Source: Leptolyngbya sp. DLM2.Bin27
GTDB lineage: Bacteria > Cyanobacteriota > Cyanobacteriia > Phormidesmidales > Phormidesmidaceae
Assembly (NCBI GenBank): GCA_007694115.1
Contig: RECJ01000112.1
Location: 1-39,800 of the forward strand
DNA length: 39,800 nucleotides
Reading direction: 5' to 3'
Below are positions 27,359 to 36,968 of this stretch, one piece after another. Numbering within the stretch: the first letter of the stretch is position 1; every line of letters starts with the position of its first letter. The notes beneath the pieces are model-generated. The model ran no database searches, was not told the origin of the DNA, and worked only from the letters and a program-made list of their open reading frames with translations. Both the position numbers and the translations under genes were made by a program.

Positions 27359-28108
27359 TCATCCCCCGCTCTGGATTAGCGCTTTCATCTCGCGGACGGC
27401 GCGCTCTAGGCCGACTAAGACGGCGCGGCTGATGATGCTGTGGCCGATGTTGAGTTCTTCCATGCCGGGAATGCGGGCGACGGGGGCGGCATTCCAGTAG
27501 GTGAGGCCGTGGCCCGCGTTGACCCGCAGGTCGAGGGCTAGGGCCTGGGCGGTGCCCTGGGCAAGAATGTCGAGTTCCAGCAGCTGGTCTTGCGCCAGTT
27601 TGGCCTCGGCATAGGGGCCGGTGTGCAGCTCGATGAACTGCGCTCGGGTTTGGGCTGAGGCCTCGATCTGGTCTGGGGCCGCATCAATGAACAGGCTGAC
27701 CGGAATCTCGGCGTTCTGGAGGGTATTGACCACAGATTTGATCCGGTCGAGCTGACCGGCGATATCGAGACCACCCTCGGTGGTCACCTCTTCGCGCCGC
27801 TCGGGCACTAGGGTGACGTAGTCGGGCTTGAGATCCAGGGCAATGCCGACCATTTCGTCGGTGGCGGCCATCTCCAGGTTGAGGTGGCTGCGCACGGTCT
27901 GCCGCAGCAAACGCACGTCGCGGTCTTGCATGTGGCGGCGGTCTTCGCGCAGGTGCACGGTAATGCCGTCGGCACCGGCTAGCTCGGCCAGCACCGCCGC
28001 CGCCACCGGGTCGGGCTCAACGGTGCGGCGGGCCTGGCGCAGGGTGGCTATGTGGTCAATGTTGACTCCCAGGGTAGGCAAGCGATCACTCCCAAACGAC
28101 AACAGCAT
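27359..28108 (-). CDS. pdxJ: Pyridoxine 5'-phosphate synthase PdxJ
   Basis: [53 protein letters not shown]. Confidence 0.97.
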   Translation of the reverse strand: MLLSFGSDRLPTLGVNIDHIATLRQARRTVEPDPVAAAVLAELAGADGITVHLREDRRHMQDRDVRLLRQTVRSHLNLEMAATDEMVGIALDLKPDYVTLVPERREEVTTEGGLDIAGQLDRIKSVVNTLQNAEIPVSLFIDAAPDQIEASAQTRAQFIELHTGPYAEAKLAQDQLLELDILAQGTAQALALDLRVNAGHGLTYWNAAPVARIPGMEELNIGHSIISRAVLVGLERAVREMKALIQSGG

Positions 28109-28169
28109 CTCCAGCCTATGATCCTATCCTAAGGACTTGCCCAAGGGAATTGATCAGCTCAAAGTTTGG

Positions 28170-30332
28170 CTAAAAGTCGATGGATCGAATCAGCGGCTGG
28201 GGTGCCGGGGCCGGGGTGGTGGTCGGGGCCGGGGCGGGCAATCCATCGACGGCGTTGATCATCGCCCCCAGCACAGGCAGGTCTTCGTTGTCGATCAGCT
28301 GCTCAAGTAGAGCTTCGAGCACCGCCTTGTCGGTGACGCCGGGGCGGGCCACCAGCAGCAGGCCATCGCCAGCGGCCCCGAGCAGCAGCGCATCGTTGCT
28401 GCTGCCCAGGGGCGGAGCGTCGATCAGCACCAGGTCAAAGCGGGCGCGGGCGTCGGTCAAAAACTGATCCATCTCGCTCGATTCTAGAATGGCGGCGGGG
28501 TGGGGCTGGGGGCCGGGGCTGGGAGCCAGGTAGAGGTTTTCGACCCAGGGGGCCAGCTGAATGGGCGACTGCTGGCGACCGGCGTAGTAGTGTAGCGGCT
28601 CGGCCTTGGCCTCTGGCCCCAGACCCACCCCCAACCAGTGGCCGCAGGAGGCCTGGCGCAAATCGGCCTCGATCACCAGGGTGCGCCGCCCGGCGCGGGC
28701 GGCGGCGATGCCCAGGTTAAAGGCACTGGTGGTTTTGCCCTCCCCGGCGCGGCTGCTGACCACCAGCACTACCCGAGGGGCGACTCCAGCCTCGGAGAGG
28801 CTGCCCGCCTGGCGCAGGCTGCTGCGCAGGCGTTCGTAGATCTCTAGGTCTGGGTTGTGGGGCTGGTAGAGCATCGGCCAGCCCTGGGTAGACGAGGCCG
28901 TCAGCGTCGGCACCAGCGCCAGCATCGGCACCGCTTGGTCGGCGAAAATGCCCTGGAGGTCTTCGGGGGTGCGGGCGGTGCTGTCGAGCAGATCGAGCAA
29001 AAAGACCACGGCCCCGGCGGCGACGATCCCTAGCAGCCCGCCCACGGCCATGACGGCGATGGGGTTGGGCGGCGGGTCGGCCTGCACAATTACCGTGGGT
29101 GGCTCGGCGACGGTCAAACTGCTGACGGTTTCGGCGGCGGCGGCCTCGGCATCGATGCGTTTGGCCTGAATCTGGTCGTAGAGGGCCTGGTTGAGGGCCA
29201 CCTGCTGGGCCAGGCGATCGCGCTCGAGCTGCTTGTTGGGTAGGCTGGCGTACTGCTGCCGCAGCTGCCCGTCGGCCTGGGCCAGCACCTGCTGCTGGCT
29301 GGCCAGGGCGGCCCGCTCGGCGCTGAGGGCCACCAGCTGGTTGGCCAGGGCGGCGCGGGCGGGGTCGAGGGCGCTGTTTTGGCGCACTTCGCTGACGCTG
29401 GGCAGGGCGGCGAGGTCTTGGCCACCCACCACCTCCTGGGCGCGCTCGGTCAGCAGGGTATTGTAGGCGGCCAGGTTTTGGCGCAGGCTCTGGATGGTGG
29501 GGTGCGACTCGCGCAGGCTGGGCGACAGCAGCCGCAGCTGGGTTTCGGTGTCGAGAATCTGCGATCGCAGCTGGGCAATGATCGGGTCGGCGCTCAGGGC
29601 CGAGGCGGTAAACGCCTGCCCCGGCGACAGCCCCAGCCGTTGTTGCAGGCTCTGAATCTGCGAATCTAGCCCCGCTAGGGCAATTTGATTTTGGCGCTGC
29701 TGCTGCTGCCCGCCCGAGATCGACCCCAGTAGACTGCCGTCGAGGGCGGCCTGAATGGCGGGGCCTTCGGTGCGATCGTAGGCTTCGAGGGCCTGCTCGG
29801 CGGCGCGCAGGTCATCTTCCACCGCTGGCAGGCGATCATCGAGGGCCGTGATGATCGCCTGGAGCCGGGCGCGGTTGGTGACCCGGCTGAGTTCGACCAT
29901 GGCCTCAAACATCAGGCTCAGCACCAGCTGGGCCTGATCTTCGTCGGCCCCGCGAAAGACCACCGCCACCCGCTGCACTTGGTTTTCTTCCCCCTCTAGG
30001 CGCACCGTGGTGCGGTTGCGCAGGGTGTCAGGGGCGATAGCCATGCCCCGCCGATCTAGCTCCTGGGCCACCTGTTGCAGCAGCACATCGGCCAGCAAAA
30101 AATTCTCAGAGATAATTCCCTGGCCCCGCTGCTGCACCTCGGTACCCGTGGCGGTGAGGGCAATAATTGGCGCATTTTGCACCAGCACCCCCTCGGCCCG
30201 GTACTGGGGCGGCGGCGGCGGCTGGAGCGCCACCACCGTCGAGAGGCCCAAAATGCCCAGCAGGGTAGCCAAGCTTGGCCACTTGTAGCGGTCTAGGGCC
30301 AGCAGATAGCGCTTGATCATCGGAGAAGCCAT
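28170..30332 (-). CDS. Wzc-like polysaccharide co-polymerase / BY-kinase-like ATPase
   Basis: Wzz-like N-terminus, long coiled coil, VVSSRAGEGKTTSAFNLGIAAARAGRRTLVIEADLRQ, FDLVLIDAPPL. Confidence 0.9.
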   Translation of the reverse strand: MASPMIKRYLLALDRYKWPSLATLLGILGLSTVVALQPPPPPQYRAEGVLVQNAPIIALTATGTEVQQRGQGIISENFLLADVLLQQVAQELDRRGMAIAPDTLRNRTTVRLEGEENQVQRVAVVFRGADEDQAQLVLSLMFEAMVELSRVTNRARLQAIITALDDRLPAVEDDLRAAEQALEAYDRTEGPAIQAALDGSLLGSISGGQQQQRQNQIALAGLDSQIQSLQQRLGLSPGQAFTASALSADPIIAQLRSQILDTETQLRLLSPSLRESHPTIQSLRQNLAAYNTLLTERAQEVVGGQDLAALPSVSEVRQNSALDPARAALANQLVALSAERAALASQQQVLAQADGQLRQQYASLPNKQLERDRLAQQVALNQALYDQIQAKRIDAEAAAAETVSSLTVAEPPTVIVQADPPPNPIAVMAVGGLLGIVAAGAVVFLLDLLDSTARTPEDLQGIFADQAVPMLALVPTLTASSTQGWPMLYQPHNPDLEIYERLRSSLRQAGSLSEAGVAPRVVLVVSSRAGEGKTTSAFNLGIAAARAGRRTLVIEADLRQASCGHWLGVGLGPEAKAEPLHYYAGRQQSPIQLAPWVENLYLAPSPGPQPHPAAILESSEMDQFLTDARARFDLVLIDAPPLGSSNDALLLGAAGDGLLLVARPGVTDKAVLEALLEQLIDNEDLPVLGAMINAVDGLPAPAPTTTPAPAPQPLIRSIDF

Positions 30333-30343
30333 TGCCGTTTTCC

Positions 30344-31564
30344 CTAGGGCCTAAATAACGAGTCTGCCGCGTTGGTCAGTGAGTCAAAGAACAGCAAAAA
30401 ACCCAGCACGTCGCGGAAGGGCTGGGTAAAGATATTGAGGGCGTAGCTTACCCGCGCCAGCAGGTTGCGATCGACTACCAAAATGTCGTTTTCTTGCAGG
30501 GGAATATTTTGGGCCAGGTCGCCGCTGACCGCCGCCGCCGCATCGACCATGATGGTGTCGGCGGCCCCGGTTTCGGGGTTAAAGCGCAGCACCGCGATGC
30601 GGTTGTAGGCGGCTAGGTCGGGGTTGACCCCCGCCACCGCCAGGGCATCGAGAAAGCGGCTGCCGTTGCGCAGGCTGATCGCCCCAAATCGGGCCTCGGT
30701 GCCCCGCCCCCCGGTGGCCCGGTTGAGGAGCCGCACGGTGATTTCAGGTCGAGCCAGGGTGGAAGTCGCCACCAGATCGCGATCATATCCCTCCACCGCC
30801 TTCGGGGTCAGGCGGGGTACCGTCACCACATCGCCATCCTGCAAGCGCACCTGGGGGATGGGCTGGCCCTGGAACAGCGGGGTAAAGAGGTCGACCGTGC
30901 GCGACATCACGGCCCCGGTTACTAGGGGCCGGTCGACCTGCACCAGCCGCAAATCGGCTAGGGTGCTGGCCCCGCCGGCGGTCAACAGCGCCACCCCCAG
31001 CTGGGGCGCTGGTAGCGGGTACAGCCCCGGACGCGGCACCTCGCCGACGACGGTGACCTGCACCGGGCGCTGGGCGGTGAGAATCAGCGATACGTCTGGC
31101 TCCACTACGTACTGGTTGTAGAGGTCGTAGATGGCGGCGCGGGCCTGGTCTAGGGTGAGCCCCGTCAGGTTGAGGGTGCCCGCCAGGGGCACCACCACAT
31201 TGCCCTGAATGTCTAGGGTGGCCGGAAAGCTCAAATCCGGAAACCGCTGCACGCCGACAAAGATGCCGTCTCCCGGCCCCAGGCGGTAGTCGTCAAAGGC
31301 GGAACTAGGGGATAGCGGAGCTAGCCCTGGCTCTGGCCTCAGAACTGGGCCTGCCGGGCTTTCTGCCCCAGGGGGAGGCTCAAGGGGCAGCGAGGTTTGG
31401 GCCACAGCCGATGCCCCCAGACCGCTCAGGCTTAGGGCGCTCAGGCTTAGAAGGCCCAGACTCAGGGCGCTCAGGCTACCCCTTACCCCCAGAGGTCGAG
31501 CGGCCCCTAGGCCCTTGGGCAAGATTGAACCAGCTAAACCCATAATGCCTGTGGTAGTGGTCAA
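30344..31564 (-). CDS. Polysaccharide export protein (Wza-like, SLBB domains)
   Basis: YRLGPGDGIFVGVQRFPDLSFPATLDIQGNVVVPLAGTLNLTGLTLDQARAAIYDLYNQYVVEPDVSLILTAQRPVQVTVVGEVPRPGLYPL. Confidence 0.93.
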   Translation of the reverse strand: MTTTTGIMGLAGSILPKGLGAARPLGVRGSLSALSLGLLSLSALSLSGLGASAVAQTSLPLEPPPGAESPAGPVLRPEPGLAPLSPSSAFDDYRLGPGDGIFVGVQRFPDLSFPATLDIQGNVVVPLAGTLNLTGLTLDQARAAIYDLYNQYVVEPDVSLILTAQRPVQVTVVGEVPRPGLYPLPAPQLGVALLTAGGASTLADLRLVQVDRPLVTGAVMSRTVDLFTPLFQGQPIPQVRLQDGDVVTVPRLTPKAVEGYDRDLVATSTLARPEITVRLLNRATGGRGTEARFGAISLRNGSRFLDALAVAGVNPDLAAYNRIAVLRFNPETGAADTIMVDAAAAVSGDLAQNIPLQENDILVVDRNLLARVSYALNIFTQPFRDVLGFLLFFDSLTNAADSLFRP

Positions 31565-31710
31565 CTACCGATGGATGACATCCCTCATACTGCCCCATTT
31601 CGCTGGTGGTGAGACAGCGGCTTCATCGATTCAGCTGCCCCAGGGTTTTGGTTGTAACCGTCTGGGAGTCAAATTTAGGGGGATCAAGTGCCGGGAAATT
31701 ATTGTTGTCA

Positions 31711-31752
31711 GCACCCGTTTGTCGGCACCTGTTTGTCGGCACCCGTTTGTCG
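31711..31752. repeat. Three tandem 14-bp repeats, GCACCYGTTTGTCG
   Basis: 31711-31724, 31725-31738, 31739-31752, plus partial GCACC. Confidence 0.97.
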
Positions 31753-31786
31753 GCACCAGCTCTAACCAGCCAGGATAATTTTTTTG

Positions 31787-31818
31787 ATCGCGCAATATTT
31801 ATATCGCGCAATATTTAT
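31787..31818. repeat. Two tandem 16-bp repeats, ATCGCGCAATATTTAT
   Basis: 31787-31802 and 31803-31818, identical; 20 bp upstream of the ATG at 31839. Confidence 0.95.
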
Positions 31819-31838
31819 ATCGTTTTTGAGGAACCGCC

Positions 31839-32102
31839 ATGGGCATGCCCTGCGAAATCAACAGTATTCTCAAGCTCACCCCGGCCCAGGGCTACCCTGA
31901 GCCGCTCACCGTCGGCGATCGCCACCGGGTGACCAAAACCGGCTACCGGATTTTTCCCCTCGACGTGCCCCTGGGTCTGGTGGATGAAGCCTGGCTGGCC
32001 CACGCCGATATTGTGATCGAAAAGCTCACCTGGGAGCACCAGACTACCCACCTAGAATTCAAGGTGACTCGTCTCTACCCGGCTCCCTTCGCTGTTCAAT
32101 AA
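31839..32102 (+). CDS. DUF2584 family cyanobacterial protein
   Basis: MGMPCEINSILKLTPAQGYPEPLTVGDRHRVTKTGYRIFPLDVPLGLVDEAWLAHADIVIEKLTWE. Confidence 0.88.
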   Translation: MGMPCEINSILKLTPAQGYPEPLTVGDRHRVTKTGYRIFPLDVPLGLVDEAWLAHADIVIEKLTWEHQTTHLEFKVTRLYPAPFAVQ

Positions 32103-32126
32103 GCTTGAGGCCACACCTACCCTGGC

Positions 32127-34454
32127 TCATTCAAACCGCTGGGCGGCCTCTGACCAAGTCAGCAGCTCATACCCACCGGGCCTGTGTACCACCAGCCCCA
32201 CGGGCAGGCCATGCTGGGGGTTGGTCAGAGCCATCAGAGTTTGGGGCAAAAACACATCGCTGTAGATCACGCGATGGTCTGGGCCGAGGATGACGACCTT
32301 GGGCGCGGTAGCTTCGACTGGAACCCCCCACTGTCTCAGCTGGCCCAGGGCGGATTGATCCCAGGTCAGCACTCGCTCTAGCTGGCCGTCACCGGTCAGG
32401 TCGAGGCTTTGCTCCGCCAGGTTGGCGAGCTCTTGCTTAAACCCAGCCGGGGCCGTCTGGCCAGGAAACAATGCAGTGGTGAGGGGGGCTGCGATCGCAC
32501 TCCCATCGGGCCGCTGCCGCTGGCTGGCATCGAGCCACATCAGCGCCCCCTGAGAAAACACCAGCGGCGGCGGCGACGAGGGCATCACCCCCGGCCCAGT
32601 GGCCAGCAGCGTCGGGATGCCGTTGGTCAGCCTCAGCCCTCGCACCGTGAGGGGGGCAGGCACCCCCGTGGTGGGGCTAACCCAGCGCAAGATCTGGGGG
32701 GCCGCCTGGGCCGCTGGCTGTACCGCAGGCCACAGCGCCGCCGGAGTAACATTGGCGGCCAGCCCCAGGCGGCCCCACCCCTGGGGCTGGCGCACGGCCC
32801 GCAGGTCAATGGCATACCACTGCCCCAACGCAGCATCTAGGGACTGGCCTGGGGCCGCATAACCGGCGGTGGGGGCGGGGATGGGGGTAGCCTGACCGAT
32901 CAAGGCACTGGCAGGGGGCAGGGCCAGGGCAGGGCCAGGCTGGGCTTGACCCTGGGCCGCTGCGTCTGGCTGTGAGGTGGCGACGGTTTGCCCGGTGCTG
33001 GCCTCGGGCAGACTGACTACCGGCGCGGTCGCCGCCGTGAGCATGGTCGCCAGCCGCTGGCGGGCGGCGGCGGGCACGGGCTGACGATCGAGCCAGTCTT
33101 GGGTGGCCCCGTCGACGAAGGTTGACTGATTTTGCAGGGCTTTTAGGGCCAGCCCGCCCCACACATAGACCGCAGGCTCGGGGTTGGGCAGGGCGGCAGC
33201 GGCGCTGATGCGACGCCACATGTGGCCCTGGTCGGCCCCCAGCCGAGTGATCATGGCGGGCACCAGCCTGGGAGAGGTTTCGAGCTGCGTCAGGGCTGTC
33301 TCCCAGCGACCATCGATCAGCAGCGCCAGGATGGCTTGGGTCGGCGTTGACCAGTCTTGCTCCGCCTGTTGATGGGTAATCATCGCGTGGCGCTCTATCA
33401 GCCTGAGCTGGGCCTCAGCGGCTGGGTTCCACCCCTGGCCCAGAGCCGTTTTGAGCTGGCCCAGGTGGGTCTGGGCCTTGGGCCACAGCCCGCCTCGGGC
33501 CAATCGCAGCGCCTGCTGGTAGGCCCCCGCCTGGCCCCCGGCATCCACCGGCACCCGCACCCACGACACCGACTGCATGTGCGGCGTCGCCCCCGCCCGC
33601 CCCCCAGAAAACACCTGCCAGCCCTGCAGGGCAGGCTCTAGACCTACGGTTTCGTCAATGATCAAATCGCTGGGGCCATCGCCATCGAGATCGACCCACT
33701 GGGGCGGTTTGTTGGCTGGGCTGCTCCAGGGTTCGAGCAGGGTTAGCTGCTGGTTTTGGTGCTGGTTTTGGTGCTGGTTTTGGTGCTGGTTTTGGTGCTG
33801 GTTTTGGTGATTGACGTGCAGCAGCTGCCCGTAGCGCAGGGTTAGCCCCTGCTGTTGCCAGGTGCCCTCAAGGGTGAGCCAGGTGCCGGCGGTGGCCACG
33901 GGGGCGGCGGGCAGCGGCACTACCCGCGTTAGGGCAAAGCTGGCGGGCATCGCCGTAGGGGGCTGGGATCGATGGCGCAGGGGGGCGATGACGGCGTCTT
34001 TGGGCAGGGGGTCAATGTCGAGGGTTGCGATCGCCCGCAGCTCGTCCCCATCGGCTTGAAACAGGGCCAAAGACACCACCGCCCCCGAATCGATCAACAG
34101 CGGCACGAGCACGAGCCCAGCGGTGTCGGTGCCTTCTAGGTACAGGGGGTCGCCCAGCCGCTGCTGGGCCGCCGCCGCCTGATCTCGCAGATCGTCCAGG
34201 CTGGCCGCTGGGGCTAGGGCCAAAGGCCGCCGCTGCCACTGCGCCCAGCCCTGGGGCACTACCTCCGGGTCGAGCATCAGCCGCAGCCCCAGGCGAAAAC
34301 TCAGCCCCAGCAGCAGCAGCCCCACCCCCAGCCCGGCAGCCACCAGCCCGAGCCCCAGCAGCGAGCGCCAAAGGCGGCGGCGCGGCCTCACCCATACCTG
34401 CACCACACCCGGGGCGCTGGGCGGCTTGGAGCCAAGAGAAGCACGAAAACCCAT
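32127..34454 (-). CDS. Large membrane-anchored cyanobacterial hypothetical protein with a QNQH tandem repeat
   Basis: N-terminal Arg-rich region then TM (LLGLGLVAAGLGVGLLLLGLSF); start moved to MGFRASLG at 34454, removing overlap with ilvA. Confidence 0.8.
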   Translation of the reverse strand: MGFRASLGSKPPSAPGVVQVWVRPRRRLWRSLLGLGLVAAGLGVGLLLLGLSFRLGLRLMLDPEVVPQGWAQWQRRPLALAPAASLDDLRDQAAAAQQRLGDPLYLEGTDTAGLVLVPLLIDSGAVVSLALFQADGDELRAIATLDIDPLPKDAVIAPLRHRSQPPTAMPASFALTRVVPLPAAPVATAGTWLTLEGTWQQQGLTLRYGQLLHVNHQNQHQNQHQNQHQNQHQNQQLTLLEPWSSPANKPPQWVDLDGDGPSDLIIDETVGLEPALQGWQVFSGGRAGATPHMQSVSWVRVPVDAGGQAGAYQQALRLARGGLWPKAQTHLGQLKTALGQGWNPAAEAQLRLIERHAMITHQQAEQDWSTPTQAILALLIDGRWETALTQLETSPRLVPAMITRLGADQGHMWRRISAAAALPNPEPAVYVWGGLALKALQNQSTFVDGATQDWLDRQPVPAAARQRLATMLTAATAPVVSLPEASTGQTVATSQPDAAAQGQAQPGPALALPPASALIGQATPIPAPTAGYAAPGQSLDAALGQWYAIDLRAVRQPQGWGRLGLAANVTPAALWPAVQPAAQAAPQILRWVSPTTGVPAPLTVRGLRLTNGIPTLLATGPGVMPSSPPPLVFSQGALMWLDASQRQRPDGSAIAAPLTTALFPGQTAPAGFKQELANLAEQSLDLTGDGQLERVLTWDQSALGQLRQWGVPVEATAPKVVILGPDHRVIYSDVFLPQTLMALTNPQHGLPVGLVVHRPGGYELLTWSEAAQRFE
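33749..33808. repeat. Five perfect in-frame 12-bp repeats, GCTGGTTTTGGT (encode QNQH on the minus strand)
   Basis: Units at 33749, 33761, 33773, 33785 and 33797. Confidence 0.98.
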
Positions 34455-34641
34455 AGACAGAGACACTACACCAGTGTTACCTGCAACTCTACCGCAGGAT
34501 GCTGAGGTCAGAGCCCCATTCTCCCGATCGTTGAACGTACGGGACAGATCTACGGGGCAGAACTCAAACCCTCCACGCTCAACTTGCCATGACCACCCTC
34601 GCCCTAGAATAAAGGCTGATTCCTTCGCCACCGCTGCCACA

Positions 34642-36153
34642 ATGTCTACCGACTACCTCGAACGCATTCTCACCGCCCGGGTCTACGATGTGGCGCAGGA
34701 GACGCCCCTAGAGGTGGCCCCTAACCTGTCGGCGCGGCTGCAAAATCGGCTGCTGCTCAAGCGCGAAGACATGCAGTCGGTGTTTTCGTTCAAGCTGCGG
34801 GGGGCCTACAACAAAATGGCCCACCTGTCGCCAGAGCAATTGGCGGCGGGGGTGGTGGCGTCGTCGGCGGGCAACCACGCCCAGGGGGTGGCCCTGGGGG
34901 CCAAGCATCTGGGCACCCGTGCCATCATCGTCATGCCCACGACGACTCCGGCGATGAAGGTCAACGCGGTCAGGGCGCGGGGCGGCGAGGTGGTGCTCCA
35001 CGGTGAGACCTACGACGATGCCTACGCCCACGCTCGCCAGCTCTCAGACGAAAAGGGCCTGACCTTTGTGCACCCCTTTGACGACCCCGACGTGATCGCG
35101 GGCCAGGGCACGATTGGCATGGAGATCCTGCGTCAGCAGCCTCGGGCAATCCACGCGATCTTTGTGGCGATCGGGGGCGGCGGGCTGATCTCGGGCATTG
35201 CAGCCTACGTCAAGCGGCTGCGACCCGAGATCAAAATCATCGGCGTCGAGCCGATTGAAGCCGATGCCATGGCGCGATCGCTCCAAGCTGGCGAGCGGGT
35301 AAAGCTATCCCAAGTGGGCCTGTTTGCCGACGGGGTCGCCGTGCGCCAGGTGGGCGAAGAGACCTTTCGCCTCTGTCAGCAGTACGTAGATGAGGTGATC
35401 TTGGTCAGCACCGACGACATCTGCGCCGCCATCAAAGACGTGTTTGAAGACACCCGCTCGATTTTAGAACCCGCCGGAGCCTTGGCCATTGCCGGGGCCA
35501 AGGCCTACGTCGAGCGCCAGGGCATCACCGAGCAAACCCTGGTGGCCGTGGCCTGTGGGGCCAACATGAACTTTGATCGGCTGCGGTTTGTGGCCGAGCG
35601 GGCCGAGATCGGCGAACACCGCGAGGCCATTTTTGCCGTCACCATTCCCGAAACGCCGGGCAGCCTCAAGGCCTTTTGCGAATGCCTGGGCACCCGCAAC
35701 CTGACCGAGTTTAACTACCGCATTGCCGACAACCACGAGGCCCATATCTTCGTTGGCCTAGAGGTGCAGGGCCGGGCCGATGCCCAGAAGATGGCGCGAC
35801 TGTTTGAGTCTGAGGGGCTAAAAACGCTCGATCTGACCGACGACGAGCTGTCTAAAATGCACCTGCGCCACATGGTCGGCGGCAAGTCGCCCCTGGCCAA
35901 CGACGAGCTGCTGTATCGCTTCGAGTTTCCCGAGCGCCCCGGCGCGCTGATGAAGTTTGTCAATGCCATGAGCCCCGACTGGAATATCAGCCTGTTCCAC
36001 TACCGCAACAATGGCTCTGACTATGGCCGCATTGTCACCGGCATTCAGGTGCCGCCCCACGAGATGCCCCAGTGGCAGCAGTTCTTAGACGGTTTAGGCT
36101 ACCAGTATTGGGACGAAAACCAAAACCCCGCCTACAAACTGTTTTTGGGTTAG
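34642..36153 (+). CDS. ilvA: Threonine ammonia-lyase, biosynthetic
   Basis: MSTDYLERILTARVYDVAQETPLEVAPNLSARLQNRLLLKREDMQSVFSFKLRGAYNKM; two C-terminal ACT-like domains. Confidence 0.96.
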   Translation: MSTDYLERILTARVYDVAQETPLEVAPNLSARLQNRLLLKREDMQSVFSFKLRGAYNKMAHLSPEQLAAGVVASSAGNHAQGVALGAKHLGTRAIIVMPTTTPAMKVNAVRARGGEVVLHGETYDDAYAHARQLSDEKGLTFVHPFDDPDVIAGQGTIGMEILRQQPRAIHAIFVAIGGGGLISGIAAYVKRLRPEIKIIGVEPIEADAMARSLQAGERVKLSQVGLFADGVAVRQVGEETFRLCQQYVDEVILVSTDDICAAIKDVFEDTRSILEPAGALAIAGAKAYVERQGITEQTLVAVACGANMNFDRLRFVAERAEIGEHREAIFAVTIPETPGSLKAFCECLGTRNLTEFNYRIADNHEAHIFVGLEVQGRADAQKMARLFESEGLKTLDLTDDELSKMHLRHMVGGKSPLANDELLYRFEFPERPGALMKFVNAMSPDWNISLFHYRNNGSDYGRIVTGIQVPPHEMPQWQQFLDGLGYQYWDENQNPAYKLFLG

Positions 36154-36319
36154 GTTGCCAGGGCCAGTCTTGCGCTCGGGCCGTATTACCAGCGGCGGCT
36201 TTATGGTTAACTCTCCCGAGCTGGTGCGCGCCACCACCAATCTGCTGCATGTGCTGCACTGCGCCGAGCAGAGAATGTGAGCTTTCATAAATGCCACAAT
36301 AGCGGTAGGAGGTATTGCC

Positions 36320-36940
36320 ATGGTGCAGACATTACCCATTGAGCAGTTGACCCTGTATGACCTGGAACAACGGCTTGGGCTTCAGGAGGTTGCTGATGGT
36401 TCTTTTTTCCCAGAGTGGCAAGAAGATTTGCCTGCGCTCAACTCAGCAGAACAGGAACGATTGGCCCGAGTAGAGGCCGCCTATGCCAACCTGGAGCGGC
36501 GATCGCTACTAGAAAATACCGTCAAGCTGGCCGTGGTCGCGCCCCTACTCGATTTAGCTGGGCTGTTTTTGCCGCCGTTTTACGTCACCACCGAGAAAAC
36601 GGTAGAAATCACCGCCCAAACCGATGAACTTACCCTACGGGGACGACTAGATGTGTTGGTGCTGAAAGACCAACTCTGGGTGCTGGTGATTGAGTCGAAG
36701 CGGGCTGAGTTTTCGCTCAAGGTGGGTATTCCCCAGGTGTTGGGCTATATGATGGCTGCCCCAGACTCACCGCTACCGCTGTATGGCCTGGTGACCAATG
36801 GCAGTAGTTTTGTGTTTGTAAAGCTAGCAGGTCGGCAATATGCTCGCTCTAAAGAGCTGATTTTGGATCAAGATCAGGGGCTGGCGCAGACGCTACAGAT
36901 CATGAAGGCGCTAGCAAAAATTGTGGCGGACGCTTACTAG
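36320..36940 (+). CDS. Stand-alone type I restriction R-subunit N-terminal-like (HsdR_N/PD-(D/E)XK-type) protein
   Basis: LRGRLDVLVLKDQLWVLVIESKRAEFSLKVGIPQVLGYMMAAP (D...ExK arrangement); AGGAGG upstream of the ATG; 206 aa with no helicase domain. Confidence 0.8.
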   Translation: MVQTLPIEQLTLYDLEQRLGLQEVADGSFFPEWQEDLPALNSAEQERLARVEAAYANLERRSLLENTVKLAVVAPLLDLAGLFLPPFYVTTEKTVEITAQTDELTLRGRLDVLVLKDQLWVLVIESKRAEFSLKVGIPQVLGYMMAAPDSPLPLYGLVTNGSSFVFVKLAGRQYARSKELILDQDQGLAQTLQIMKALAKIVADAY

Positions 36941-36968
36941 TGCCGAGAGGCCGATCGATGGCTTCATG

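Noticed and set aside
34455-34640. N-terminal extension of the 837-aa minus ORF and the ilvA ORF extension (34426-34641)
   Set aside because: The two extensions overlap head-to-head. The better starts (34454 minus, 34642 plus) leave a normal divergent intergenic region.
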